Of a stretch of DNA of 64,000 nucleotides, positions 8,416 through 18,599 are shown piece by piece. Source of the stretch: an uncultured Collinsella sp. GTDB taxonomy: Bacteria > Actinomycetota > Coriobacteriia > Coriobacteriales > Coriobacteriaceae. The notes under the pieces are model-generated. The model ran no database searches, was not told where the DNA came from, and was given only the letters and a program-made list of their open reading frames with translations. Location: NCBI GenBank assembly GCA_902493855.1, contig CABUQV010000001.1, positions 1 through 64,000 of the forward strand. Direction: 5' to 3'. The stretch's first letter is position 1. Each line of letters begins with the position of its first letter. Made by a program: the position numbers and the translations under genes.

Positions 8416-9729
8416 TTAACGCGCCGGCGAGACCACGAGCAGCGCGTCGTGCTCAAAGGGATGCTGAGCCACGCGCACGGTGCCGTCACCGTTGTCGCGG
8501 ACGGGCAGCTTGGCGATGCGCTTGTCCTCCATGTCGAGGACCGTCGCCGTCCAGCCGCGCGCGCCGTCGAGCTTAAACTTGAGCGCCGTGGTGCGCGGCA
8601 GGTACGTGACGACGCGATCGCCAACGCGTGCCACACGGATGGCCTCGCGCGCGTCATCGAGGAGCTCCTGCGCCGGAACCACGGCAAGCGCGTCGTCGGC
8701 AGCCGTAGCGCCCAGGCCGGCAAGCACGTGCTCGATCAGACCAAAGTCCCAAACACCTGCAAACTGCAGGCACTCTTGCCAGCGGAACGGCATGTCGAAG
8801 CCCTCACCCAGGACCGAACCCTGGCTGCGCGACGTCTGCCAGTTCCAAACGCCGTGTGCGCCGTAGGTCACGCCGGCACTGGCACCGGCAAGAATCGACG
8901 ACCAAACGCTCGCGCGGCAATCCTGCGCGGTAAAGCGCCAGTACACGTTGCGTGACGCACCCATCTGCTCGTAGCAGGGCTCGGAGTTGACCATCGGCTT
9001 TTTGGAATAGTTGGCGATAAAGTCCTGCGGCAGATGCCATGCCTCGGGCTGGCCCTCGTAGTTGTGGCCGGGCTGGAACATGTAAAAGTCCAGACGGTCC
9101 AGGTACTGTGCCGGAATGGTGCGGTTACCGCGGTTGATATGCATGGTGCGCAGGGCCTCGGGCGCGCGTTTGACGACTTCGTCGAGGGCGTCCTCGTAGT
9201 AGGCAATCGCCTCATCGCTGGTAAAGTCGGTATCGCCCGCCACCACGTAGACGGGGTCGAACTCGCCCAAGTTCTCGACGACGCGGGCAACGTGGGCACG
9301 AACCTCCTCGTGCGGCATAACCTCGGCACCGCAATGCTCGGCAATCTTGGCGCCCCAGGTGCCGGGCACGTAGTTGCACCACATAAGCACGAGTGCCGGA
9401 CGAATGCCGTGCTCGACGGCAGCGCGACACATGGCGGCGGCACGATCCCAGTACGCTTGGTTGGGTCGGGACCAATCAAAATGCACGCCGTCCTCGCTGG
9501 CATAGGGCCAAATGCCCAGATCGGGGCAGCAGCGATCCCACTGCGGCAGCGTGTTGATCTGCAGCACGTTCATGCCCTGCTCGGCGCGACGGGTCAGATA
9601 GTAGTCCCAATCGGCCTCGGTAATGCTCGTAAACGCGCTCCAGCACGTATCGGCAAACCAAAAGAACGGTTTGCCCTCGCACAAAAAGCCGTCCTGGCGA
9701 CCGTTGGCAGTCAGCTTTCCCAAACTCAT
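8416..9729 (-). CDS. DUF4038 / GH140-like glycoside hydrolase (apiosidase-like)
   Basis: This 437-aa protein begins with the DUF4038 pattern GKPFFWFADTCW (19-30) and has the two acidic sites expected for GH140 endo-apiosidases: D166 in AGDTDF and E250 in VNSEPCYEQ. A C-terminal beta domain (about 360-437) resembles the collagen-binding-like domain found in this family. GH140 enzymes cleave apiosyl linkages in rhamnogalacturonan II; whether this one does is inference. No signal peptide. I place the start at ATG 9729 because AAAGGA lies seven bases upstream; a longer reading frame to 9846 lacks this. Its neighbour is a PTS IIBC, probably the importer. Confidence 0.75.
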   Translation of the reverse strand: MSLGKLTANGRQDGFLCEGKPFFWFADTCWSAFTSITEADWDYYLTRRAEQGMNVLQINTLPQWDRCCPDLGIWPYASEDGVHFDWSRPNQAYWDRAAAMCRAAVEHGIRPALVLMWCNYVPGTWGAKIAEHCGAEVMPHEEVRAHVARVVENLGEFDPVYVVAGDTDFTSDEAIAYYEDALDEVVKRAPEALRTMHINRGNRTIPAQYLDRLDFYMFQPGHNYEGQPEAWHLPQDFIANYSKKPMVNSEPCYEQMGASRNVYWRFTAQDCRASVWSSILAGASAGVTYGAHGVWNWQTSRSQGSVLGEGFDMPFRWQECLQFAGVWDFGLIEHVLAGLGATAADDALAVVPAQELLDDAREAIRVARVGDRVVTYLPRTTALKFKLDGARGWTATVLDMEDKRIAKLPVRDNGDGTVRVAQHPFEHDALLVVSPAR

Positions 9730-9938
9730 CTGCATGTCCTTTCGTTTGATAAAGGAATTGCGAACCGGCAGATTCTTTCGCGGTAACCCCGCGCAAAAGC
9801 ACCTGGCGCTTAGCAAGCCCCGGCGAGTAGGCGCCACGCGCCCCAATCAGTCTACCTTGTAAGAAGGGCCCCGCCGGGCTTGCGCCTGACGAGGCCCCGT
9901 CGTGTAGGTAAGGTCGTTTGCGTCCGAATGGTTTGGCC

Positions 9939-11366
9939 TTAGGCCTCCATCTCGGCGAGCTCCTCCTTGGAGAAGCCAGTGGCAAAGACGACGGCAGCGG
10001 CGATGACAAAGGAGATTGCCATACCGACGATAGCCCAGACGGTGTTCATCTGGCCACCCTGCAGGTAGTTGGTAAAGACCAGGAAGTTGGAGGCACCGCC
10101 GGCCAGGTAGTAGGTAACACCCATGAGGCCGGAGAACACAGCGCCGATGGCACCGCCGATAAACATACCGAGCATGGTGCGACGGAAGCGCATGAGGATA
10201 CCGAAGAGCGCGGGCTCGGTGACGCCGCCGGCAATGGCGGAGATGACGTAACCCAGGGCAAGACCCTTCTCGTCGGGGTTCTTCATCTTGAGGAAGGCAC
10301 CGAAGGCGCAGCCCCAGACAGCGGCCATAGCGCAGTTGGTGGAAACGAAGACGAAGGGATCGTAGCCGGCAGCGATGATCTGAACCTGAGCGAGCAGGAT
10401 GACGGGCATGTGCATGCCGCAGACCACGAAGAGCTGCCAGAAGGCGCCGAGGATGGCCATGACGATCAGGATACCGATACCGCCAAGGTCAGCAAGACCA
10501 AAGAGGGCGTTGGCGATGAGGCTGCCGATCTCGTTGCCGATCGGGGCAAGGACGATGAAGGCGATGGGGATGGTGACGATCATGGTGCAGAACGGCGTGA
10601 AGACCGTGGACAGCACGTCGGGCATGACCTTCTTAAAGAACTTCTCGACGAAGTAGAGGACAGGCACCGAAAGGATGATCGGCAGGACGGACTGCTGGTA
10701 GTTGGCAGCGGCGATCTGGATGCCGTAGACGGAGATGATTCCGCCACCCTCCTGCGTGGCAGCCGTCACAACGGACGGAGCCATGAGGGCGCCGCCGAGC
10801 AGCATGCCGAGCACGGGGCTGGCGCCGAGCTTCTTAGCCGCGGCATACCCCAGGTAGATGGGGATAAAGGTAAACGTGGCCTCGTACAGGGTGGTGTAGA
10901 GGAACGTGTAGGTCGGATCGGTATCGGAGAGAACGCCGAGCATGGTGGGGCCGAGGACCGCGGCGATGGTGCGGAACAGACCGCCAGCCATGAGCAGCGG
11001 GATCAGCTGGGTCATGGAGCCGGACAGATAGTCGAGGATGATATTGGGCAGGTTCTTGAGCTCGAACTTCTCCTTGGGAGCATCGAGGTTCTCGTTGATG
11101 GCCTCACCCTGCTTGACGCCGGAGATGGCGACGAACTCGGCGAGCACCTTGGGCACGTTCTGGCCAATGATGACCTGGAGCTGGCTGCCGGCGAACTGGC
11201 AACCCAGAACGCCCTTGACCTTCTTGATCTTCTCCACGTCGGCCTTGTTGTTATCCTTGAGCGTCAGACGCAGGCGCGTCATGCAGTTGGTGGCAACGGA
11301 AACATTCTCCGCGCCGCCCACGAGCTCGAGGACATCGGTGGCAATCTGCTTGTTATCTACTGCCAT
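9939..11366 (-). CDS. PTS transporter subunit EIIBC (glucose/beta-glucoside superfamily)
   Basis: This 475-aa protein has an N-terminal EIIB domain with the phosphorylated cysteine C28 in ATNCMTRLRL, followed by a ten-helix EIIC domain (about 110-465). It takes up and phosphorylates a sugar or glycoside; there is no fused EIIA, so it must borrow one. The ATG at 11366 is supported by GGGGAGGGG upstream; an in-frame extension to 11414 has no such site. It lies upstream of the GH140-like glycosidase on the same strand and is probably co-transcribed. The promoter region holds TAAAC-type palindromes and an element shared with the isomerase operon at 29.9 kb. Confidence 0.85.
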   Translation of the reverse strand: MAVDNKQIATDVLELVGGAENVSVATNCMTRLRLTLKDNNKADVEKIKKVKGVLGCQFAGSQLQVIIGQNVPKVLAEFVAISGVKQGEAINENLDAPKEKFELKNLPNIILDYLSGSMTQLIPLLMAGGLFRTIAAVLGPTMLGVLSDTDPTYTFLYTTLYEATFTFIPIYLGYAAAKKLGASPVLGMLLGGALMAPSVVTAATQEGGGIISVYGIQIAAANYQQSVLPIILSVPVLYFVEKFFKKVMPDVLSTVFTPFCTMIVTIPIAFIVLAPIGNEIGSLIANALFGLADLGGIGILIVMAILGAFWQLFVVCGMHMPVILLAQVQIIAAGYDPFVFVSTNCAMAAVWGCAFGAFLKMKNPDEKGLALGYVISAIAGGVTEPALFGILMRFRRTMLGMFIGGAIGAVFSGLMGVTYYLAGGASNFLVFTNYLQGGQMNTVWAIVGMAISFVIAAAVVFATGFSKEELAEMEA

Positions 11367-11471
11367 GGGACCCCTCCCCATATCTTCGTGTGCCAGCCCC
11401 TTGGGCTTAGGCACGCCTTTGGCCCGGCGACTATAACCCCTTACGGTTGCCAGACCCTTGGATACGCTTGT

Positions 11472-11488
11472 GTAAACAAAGTGTTTAC
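11472..11488. promoter_or_regulatory. Operator-like palindrome upstream of PTS IIBC
   Basis: GTAAAC and GTTTAC separated by five bases, followed by further GTTTAC and GTTTACAC words to 11515. Similar words occur upstream of the isomerase operon and the LacI gene near 37.5 kb. Confidence 0.5.
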
Positions 11489-11709
11489 TGAACGTTTACG
11501 TGCTTTAGTTTACACGGAGCGCCAAACTTGTGGCAAATTTGCCGTCTACAGTCCGGTGAACGGTAGGAAATCGGGGGTGAACGTAACTGAACAGCAGCAA
11601 ATCGTCCCCTTGCTTCTGTATTGATATATAGCTGTCTACGTGGGCTTTTACTTTAATGAACACCTCCATAACCTATCAACTCAACAACAAAACCCCTGCT
11701 AGAAGGTAG

Positions 11710-11723
11710 TAAACATATGTTTA
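11710..11723. promoter_or_regulatory. Operator-like palindrome TAAACATATGTTTA
   Basis: Perfect 14-base palindrome upstream of the esterase promoter, matching the half-site of the next palindrome. Confidence 0.5.
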
Positions 11724-11752
11724 GTAGTTCATCACCTGCTTACTATGACTTT

Positions 11753-11806
11753 TTGTCGAGTTCATCTGGCTATTCTGTAATTCTGGATTACACTAAACAT
11801 GTTTAG
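11753..11806 (+). promoter_or_regulatory. Promoter and operator of the esterase gene
   Basis: TTGTCG (11753-11758) and TGTAAT (11776-11781) are spaced by 17 bases. The perfect palindrome CTAAACATGTTTAG (11793-11806) lies just after the predicted start point, where a bound LacI-type repressor would block transcription. Confidence 0.55.
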
Positions 11807-11855
11807 ATTGTATTGCCGCGAATGTTAGGCATTCACTGCGCAAGGGAGGCAGCTC

Positions 11856-13193
11856 ATGGAACTCAAATCGTGTACGTACGCAACCGTCACCACCTTGGGC
11901 GACTTTGGCCCCTGGATCAGCAAGGTCGTACTCGACCTGCCCTGCACCGTACGCGCCAACGACATCGACGCAAACACCTTCCATATATATGTAGAGCGTC
12001 ACGAGCGCACGGGCGAGGTCCTGATGCGCAAGGAGCGCGGCGCAGATCATGCCGCGCCCTCTGTGGGCTATGTCAACGTCCTCACCGCTTATCCGTGCAA
12101 CGAGGACGGCCGTAAGCTCGCCGTGGGCACCCATGTGGCGCTCGAGGTCGCCGAGCAGCGCCTGACCAAGACCATCGAAGGCGGCGTCATGGGCTCGCAC
12201 ATGCTCGATGACCAGCTGCGCATCACGCAGCTCACAGCTCTTCCTGGCAACGACGGCGACGATCCCACCTGCGGCCTGGTCTTCGACACCTGCCGTGACG
12301 ATATCTGCCCCGCGCTCAAAGGCTGGAGCAACGCCACGCAAAAGACCGCCGTCGACGGCATCGCGCTCGAATACGGCTTCTTTGAGCCCAGCTTTAAGGC
12401 CGAGGACTCGGCATGCTTCAACCCCCTTGCGCCCGAGGCCACGGCCGTGCCCCAAAAGGCGCCGCTCGTGGTGTATCTGCACGGCGCCGGCGAGGGCAAG
12501 GGCACCACGCAAGGCGAAGGCGCCACGCGTGCCTATATCGGCAATCGCGTGACGGCCATTAGCCAGGCGCAGATCCAGCGCTACTTTGGCGGCTTTGCCT
12601 GGGTGCTCGTGCCGCAGTCGCCCACGTTTTGGATGGACAACGGCGTCGAGCAACTCGGTCGCTCCAACCAGAGCATCTACTCCTCCGTGCTCAAGGCGCT
12701 TATCGACGAGTTTGTCGCCGAGCATGCCGACCGCATCGACACCGACCGCATCGTGGTCGCCGGCCTTTCCAACGGCGGCTTTATGACCCTGCGCCTGTGC
12801 GCCGACTACCCCGATTTCTTCGCCGCGGGCCTTCCCTGCTGCGCCCCGTGGTACAACGCCACGGACGAGGACGTAGCCGCGCTCGCCAAGACGCCGCTGT
12901 GGTTTACGCACTCCAAGGGCGACGAGCTCGTGCCGCCGCAACAGACCGTGCTGCCGCTCACGGCGCGTCTGCGCGATGCCGGCGCCAACGTGCACCTCAC
13001 CTACTTTAGCCATGTCGAGGACCTGACCGGCGTGTATCGCGAAGCCGACGGCTCGGCCAAAAAGACGTTCAACCATGGCGTGTGGATCCATCAATTCAAC
13101 GACCTGTGTTATCAAGACTTCGACGGGGGCAACGTACTCGTCGACGGCGAGCCGGTGGGCTGCTGGGAGTGGTCGTCCAGAGTTTCGAGGTAA
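11856..13193 (+). CDS. Esterase / alpha-beta hydrolase with N-terminal beta domain
   Basis: This 445-aa protein has an N-terminal beta-rich region (about 1-165) like the Ig-like domain of some esterases, then an alpha/beta hydrolase domain. The oxyanion strand reads VVYLHGAGEG (205-214) and the nucleophile S305 lies in GLSNGG; an acid/His pair lies near GDELVPP and FNHGVW. It resembles feruloyl/acetyl esterases and prolyl-oligopeptidase-like hydrolases. No signal peptide, so it probably deacylates imported glycosides. The ATG has GGGAGG six bases upstream. It is divergent from the PTS IIBC operon and has a probable operator at its start point. Substrate unknown. Confidence 0.75.
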   Translation: MELKSCTYATVTTLGDFGPWISKVVLDLPCTVRANDIDANTFHIYVERHERTGEVLMRKERGADHAAPSVGYVNVLTAYPCNEDGRKLAVGTHVALEVAEQRLTKTIEGGVMGSHMLDDQLRITQLTALPGNDGDDPTCGLVFDTCRDDICPALKGWSNATQKTAVDGIALEYGFFEPSFKAEDSACFNPLAPEATAVPQKAPLVVYLHGAGEGKGTTQGEGATRAYIGNRVTAISQAQIQRYFGGFAWVLVPQSPTFWMDNGVEQLGRSNQSIYSSVLKALIDEFVAEHADRIDTDRIVVAGLSNGGFMTLRLCADYPDFFAAGLPCCAPWYNATDEDVAALAKTPLWFTHSKGDELVPPQQTVLPLTARLRDAGANVHLTYFSHVEDLTGVYREADGSAKKTFNHGVWIHQFNDLCYQDFDGGNVLVDGEPVGCWEWSSRVSR

Positions 13194-13204
13194 CCATCCC
13201 ATCG

Positions 13205-13329
13205 GGGGCTCTGACCTTTAGTTTTGTAAACGTCCTCGCGCATGAGCCCCGCTCATCCTGCTCCTTCGGAGCATCGGATAAGTGGGGCTCGCGCTGCGGA
13301 ATGTTTACAAAACTAAAGGTCAGAGCCCC
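13205..13329. repeat. Perfect 125-bp long hairpin element
   Basis: The outer 27 bases (13205-13231 and 13303-13329) are exact reverse complements. The interior also folds on itself around GCTCC-TTCG-GGAGC, so nearly the whole unit forms one rod. The sequence lies between the esterase and DUF1593 genes. It could be a MITE-like element or a strong bidirectional transcription barrier. No transposase or clear target duplication was seen. Confidence 0.8.
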
Positions 13330-13458
13330 TAAGTTAACGTTGTTCGAAACGCTGGTCGGGCGCTTCCGGCGGGCCGCCGGGTCGCGGGCGATGGGGGCGT
13401 GGGTCCCGTCTTGCCTTGCGCGTAACTGGCTGAAATTATTTTGGTTGGAGCTTTGCTT

Positions 13459-14970
13459 ATGTCTCAGAATTTGACTCGGGCGATTGTTACTACCGATATG
13501 GAAGTCGACGATATGAACTCGCTTGTTCATTTGGCTCTGTATCTTAACTTGCTTGATGTGCAGGCTGTGGTGTACACGGCTTCGCAGTATCACTTTCTTG
13601 GCGATGGGGTTCATACGCTGGGCGAGGTAAATCCGCATTGGCGGACTAAGGGGCGTCGCTCTTATACCTGGGATGTTGTGCCTCATGAGCCCGATCCACT
13701 GGCCGGCGAGCTTCGTGAGTATCGGCCGTTTCCCGAGCATTGGATTGAGAGTCTCTGGAGTAATGAGTACGCCCAGGCTTGGCCGCAGTTGCAGGCGAAT
13801 GCGGACGCTGCCGACGAGCCGCCGTTTCCCACACCCGCGCAGATGATCGAGCGTACGTTTGTGGGAAATGTTGCTTTTGAGGGTGACGTGACTGAGGAGA
13901 CTGAAGGGTCGCGCGTCATCGCCGACGCCATCATGGATGACGACCCTCGCACGCTGTGGCTGCTCAGCTGGGGTGGCATGAACACCATCGTTCGTGCCCT
14001 CATGAGTATTGCCGAACGTTATCGCGCCACGCCCGAATGGCCAGCCGTGCAGCAGCGGGTCTATCAGAAGGTGCGCGTGAGTGGCGTTGCCAATGGCGTG
14101 GGACAGGACAACTCGTGGCTCGACCATGGGCGTGAGCTCTTTCCCAAGCTCATCTTTTGGCGTACGCCCTATATGTATGGAAACTATTTCGACGCCAAGA
14201 TGGCTCAGCCCGATACGCTGCCGCTGTTTAAGGCTCCCTGGCCCGAGCAGAATCTCACGCAGGGCAACGGCCCCCTTATGGCACGCTATATGCTCTATGG
14301 TGACGGCAAGGTCTACGAAAACGAGCCCGAGCGCTTTCAGTTTGGCAAGCATGCCCGTCTGGATTGGGGTCTAGAAGGCATGCCCGCGATGCAGTTTGAG
14401 CGCGGCGACTTTATGGCCGAAGGCGACAGCATGACCTATATTCCGTTGCTGCCGTTTGGCCTGCGCGGTATCGATGACCGCGGCTTCGACACGCTGCTCG
14501 GCCGCATGTTCTTGGACGGGCATCCCGATTCGGACGCGCCCGCCGGCCTTGCCGCCTTGAGTTCACCCGCGAGCAGCAACCTCAATCCCCACCTGCGAGC
14601 GTATCAGGAGGACTTTGCCGCCCGCGCACAATGGTGCGCCCATGATCCGGCCATCTGCTCACATCCAGCACATATTGTCGAGGTTACGACCGACCGCAGT
14701 GCTACAGCCGGTGAGCGTGTCGCCCTTTCAGCGACCATCGTCGACCCCGACGGCAGGGGCTTCGATGCGCATTGGGATGTCGCCGTGGACCCGTCGAGCT
14801 ATGCAGGCGTCCAGGATCTGTCGCTGTGGCATGAATGCGCGATGGACGCCGCTTTCATCGTGCCCGCCGACGCACGACCCGGCGACCGCTTCGTGCTCAC
14901 CCTCACCGTCCAGACGCGCGCCGAGCGCCCCTGCACCCGCTACGCCCAGGTCGCCGTGACCGTGGCATAG
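13459..14970 (+). CDS. DUF1593 nucleoside-hydrolase-like protein
   Basis: This 503-aa protein starts with an aspartate-rich strand AIVTTDMEVDDMNSL that resembles the metal site of inosine-uridine nucleoside hydrolases, and it matches the DUF1593 family found in plant-polysaccharide loci. A C-terminal beta domain (about 400-503) looks like an Ig-like module. Function is probably hydrolysis of an N- or O-ribosyl-type bond, but no DUF1593 activity can be assigned from sequence. The ATG at 13459 has TTGGAG about eight bases upstream; a TTG six codons earlier is less likely. No signal peptide. The first ~300 bases look less GC-rich than the rest. Confidence 0.7.
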   Translation: MSQNLTRAIVTTDMEVDDMNSLVHLALYLNLLDVQAVVYTASQYHFLGDGVHTLGEVNPHWRTKGRRSYTWDVVPHEPDPLAGELREYRPFPEHWIESLWSNEYAQAWPQLQANADAADEPPFPTPAQMIERTFVGNVAFEGDVTEETEGSRVIADAIMDDDPRTLWLLSWGGMNTIVRALMSIAERYRATPEWPAVQQRVYQKVRVSGVANGVGQDNSWLDHGRELFPKLIFWRTPYMYGNYFDAKMAQPDTLPLFKAPWPEQNLTQGNGPLMARYMLYGDGKVYENEPERFQFGKHARLDWGLEGMPAMQFERGDFMAEGDSMTYIPLLPFGLRGIDDRGFDTLLGRMFLDGHPDSDAPAGLAALSSPASSNLNPHLRAYQEDFAARAQWCAHDPAICSHPAHIVEVTTDRSATAGERVALSATIVDPDGRGFDAHWDVAVDPSSYAGVQDLSLWHECAMDAAFIVPADARPGDRFVLTLTVQTRAERPCTRYAQVAVTVA

Positions 14971-15015
14971 CAAGGACAGCGTCCACATTCGACAGCCGCC
15001 ACATTCGGCAAGGAG

Positions 15016-15180
15016 TGTCCCCAACTGCCACTCATTTAAGTACGTCCCCAAGTGCCAACTCATACAGTAAATGTTTAATCTGTTTCGTTAACTAAAATGC
15101 GTAAATCTGGTTAATCAAAAAAGCAAAATTTGGTTAAATGCAAATGGTAAATTTAGTTAAACGCACTGGTAAACAATGGT
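15016..15180. repeat. REP-like words and AT-rich TGGTTAA repeats
   Basis: Two GTCCCCAA-type words (15017-15046) resemble REP sequences elsewhere in the window. They are followed by an AT-rich tract with four variants of (C/T)(T)(T/C)(A/G)GTTAA at about 15090-15160 and AGTAAATGTTTAAT at 15066-15079, which repeats exactly at about 37550. It is the promoter region of the DUF4143 ATPase; no gene is seen. Confidence 0.5.
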
Positions 15181-15187
15181 GATAATT

Positions 15188-16453
15188 ATGTCAAAGAAGT
15201 ACTACACTAGAATTATCGAAAATGAGCTCGACCAGCTGCTGGGCATATTCGGTGCCGTTCTCATCGAAGGACCGAAATGGTGCGGGAAGACGACCACAGC
15301 CGAGACCCGTGCGGCGTCCAGGCTCCTTCTCATGGACCCGTCCCGCAACTTCGAGAATCGCTTACGCGCCGAGACTGACCCAGCTCTTGCCGTTTCCGGC
15401 GAGGTGCCACGGCTAATTGACGAGTGGCAGGAGGTTCCGAAACTTTGGGACGCGGCACGGTTTGAATGTGACAACCGTGGCGGTGAGCCTGGCCAGTTCA
15501 TATTTACGGGGTCGGCAACACCGCGAGACGACAAACGTCCGATGCACAGTGGCGCTGGAAGGTTCGCCAAACTGCGCATGGATACCATGACGCTTTTCGA
15601 ACTTGGTAAATCCAGCGGTGCAGTTAAGCTATCGGGCATTATTTCTGGCAAAAAGTTCAATGGCGCTTTTGGGTCGCTGGATTCTGCCTCGATTGCCGAG
15701 TGCGTTGTTCGTGGTGGATGGCCTGCGGCGGTCGGACACGATGCGCGGGCTGCGTCCGCGATGGCCAAACGATACATCGACATAGTTGCCGAAGAAGATT
15801 TGTCCCATGTCGACGGCTCTCGCCGCGACCCTGAAAAGGTCAAAGCTGTCATTGAATCGCTTGCGCGCAATGAATCCACTTTGGCGACACTCAAAACGCT
15901 CGTAGCCGATCTTGGTGGAGAGGTGTCGAGACAAACGGCGTCATCATACATATCTCTTCTCGCTCGGGTTAATTTCGTTCGCGATATTCCCGCATGGAAC
16001 CCTGCAATGAGATCTCCAGTGCACCTAAGAGAATCGAAGAAGCATCATCTCGCTGACCCGTCACTAGCGGCCGCTGCGCTCGGGGCGACTCCGGAGACAT
16101 TACTGCTGGACTTCAAGACGCTTGGACTGCTTTTTGAATCGTTGGCCCTTCATGATTTGTGGGTTTATGCGCAAGCAAATGGAATGGGTCTCTATCACTA
16201 TCACGATTCTCGCGATCTAGAGGTCGATGCAGTCATTGCGGCTCCCGGTGGAACGTGGATTCCGATCGAAGTTAAACTCAGCTCTGCTCAAATCGAAGAG
16301 GCGTCTGACAGTCTCGTTGCTGTCGAGAAGCGTATGGTCGCTGCCGGAAACAACCCGCCAGTTTCGAAAGTCGCAATCATTGGATTTGGCTCACAAGCCT
16401 ATGTCACTGACCGCGGCGTCCAAGTTGTTCCGCTGGATGTTCTCGCGCCGTAG
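15188..16453 (+). CDS. AAA ATPase with DUF4143 domain (orphan)
   Basis: This 421-aa protein has a Walker A GPKWCGKTT near residue 30, a Walker B-like LIDEWQE near 80 and a sensor-type strand FIFTGSATP, followed by a DUF4143 C-terminal domain with the ExK-like element EVDAVI...IPIEVKLSS that resembles a PD-(D/E)XK nuclease core. The family is widespread and its role is unknown. The ATG at 15188 is chosen; an in-frame ATG at 15176 is possible. Codon use looks less GC-rich than its neighbours, and it sits alone between sugar genes, which suggests acquisition by transfer. Confidence 0.75.
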   Translation: MSKKYYTRIIENELDQLLGIFGAVLIEGPKWCGKTTTAETRAASRLLLMDPSRNFENRLRAETDPALAVSGEVPRLIDEWQEVPKLWDAARFECDNRGGEPGQFIFTGSATPRDDKRPMHSGAGRFAKLRMDTMTLFELGKSSGAVKLSGIISGKKFNGAFGSLDSASIAECVVRGGWPAAVGHDARAASAMAKRYIDIVAEEDLSHVDGSRRDPEKVKAVIESLARNESTLATLKTLVADLGGEVSRQTASSYISLLARVNFVRDIPAWNPAMRSPVHLRESKKHHLADPSLAAAALGATPETLLLDFKTLGLLFESLALHDLWVYAQANGMGLYHYHDSRDLEVDAVIAAPGGTWIPIEVKLSSAQIEEASDSLVAVEKRMVAAGNNPPVSKVAIIGFGSQAYVTDRGVQVVPLDVLAP

Positions 16454-16504
16454 TGCAATTGCAAGTTTTAACTTCTTTTGCTTTCTTTCACTTCTTTTAA
16501 TGAA

Positions 16505-16539
16505 ACACCCGGTGGGCATTAACTGCTCGCCGGGTGTCT
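16505..16539 (+). terminator. Terminator of the DUF4143 ATPase
   Basis: ACACCCGG (16505-16512) pairs with CCGGGTGT (16530-16537) around a loop that can extend the stem, followed by CTTGGTT. The U-tract is weak. Confidence 0.55.
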
Positions 16540-16592
16540 TGGTTAGGACGTTATAAAGCAGGACTTCCGAAACACGGCGGTCAGGTCCGCCT

Positions 16593-18130
<1,538 letters not shown>

Positions 18131-18274
18131 TCAATCCTTTCACACGCTGTTTGTCGTAGTTTCAGTATCCCCGCAAACGGGGCCTCTCTCAACAACAGCG
18201 GCGCAGGCCGACACTTCTTTTCGCGCACGGGCGTCCGGCAGTCGCCCCCGTCTGACACTTTTTGATACCTGCCC

Positions 18275-18328
18275 GCCCAAACCGCCAGCCACCACAAAGG
18301 GGGCAGGCACCTTTGCGGCGGATTGGGC
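18275..18328. repeat. Hairpin repeat with AGCCACCACAA core, copy 1
   Basis: GCCCAAACCGCC (18275-18286) pairs with GGCGGATTGGGC (18317-18328). The 29-base core 18287-18315 recurs at 19709-19737 with two differences. The two copies bracket the ATPase gene. Confidence 0.7.
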
Positions 18329-18332
18329 ACGG

Positions 18333-18395
18333 TTTGTCTCGATCTGTAACAGTTAGGCAGCCAAAACCGGGCCTGGTGTTACAGGTCGAGATTTT
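18333..18395. repeat. TGTCTCGATCTGTAACA inverted-repeat unit 1
   Basis: TGTCTCGATCTGTAACA at 18335-18351 is answered by its near reverse complement at 18377-18393. The unit is repeated immediately downstream. Confidence 0.7.
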
Positions 18396-18412
18396 CGGGC
18401 GGGCCCCTGCGG

Positions 18413-18476
18413 TTTGTCTAGATCTGTAACAGGTAGAGACGATTTAGCCCGCTAGATGTTACAGATCGAGACAGAA
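18413..18476. repeat. TGTCTCGATCTGTAACA inverted-repeat unit 2
   Basis: Second unit with the same arms (18415-18431 and 18457-18473) but a different loop, about 80 bases after unit 1. Conserved arms with variable loops suggest a mobile or structure-selected repeat. Confidence 0.7.
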
Positions 18477-18480
18477 GATT

Positions 18481-18540
18481 CTAGTCGCAGGTGATGTCGA
18501 GGTTTTGCCGGTGAAGCCTACGTGACCGCCTTCGCCCAAC
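18481..18540 (-). pseudogene. Remnant of a DUF4867 gene 3' end
   Basis: This stretch aligns in the same orientation with the last ~55 bases of the DUF4867 gene at 19826, at about 80% identity by my count, with one base deleted. Read on the minus strand it gives EGGHVGF...GK and, after the frame shift, NLDITCD and a stop, matching the intact gene's EGGYVGL..GKNLDITCD. It is a degenerate second copy on the far side of the ATPase gene. Confidence 0.7.
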
Positions 18541-18599
18541 AACTCATTTGACTGAATAGGAAAGAAAGGAAAAAATAGGAAAAAAAGGAAAGGAGACTT

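Larger units (their letters stand above)
11367..11855. promoter_or_regulatory. Divergent regulatory region between PTS IIBC and esterase
   Basis: This 489-base AT-rich gap holds no supported gene. It contains a GTAAAC-5-GTTTAC palindrome (11472-11488), palindromes at 11710-11723 and 11793-11806, and a block at 11550-11572 nearly identical to one at 29900-29923. The pattern suggests a LacI-type regulator acting on both flanking genes. Confidence 0.6.

Noticed and set aside
18275..18476. CRISPR array
   Set aside because: The repeats are inverted pairs with only two units and no regular direct repeat-spacer pattern; no cas gene is present.
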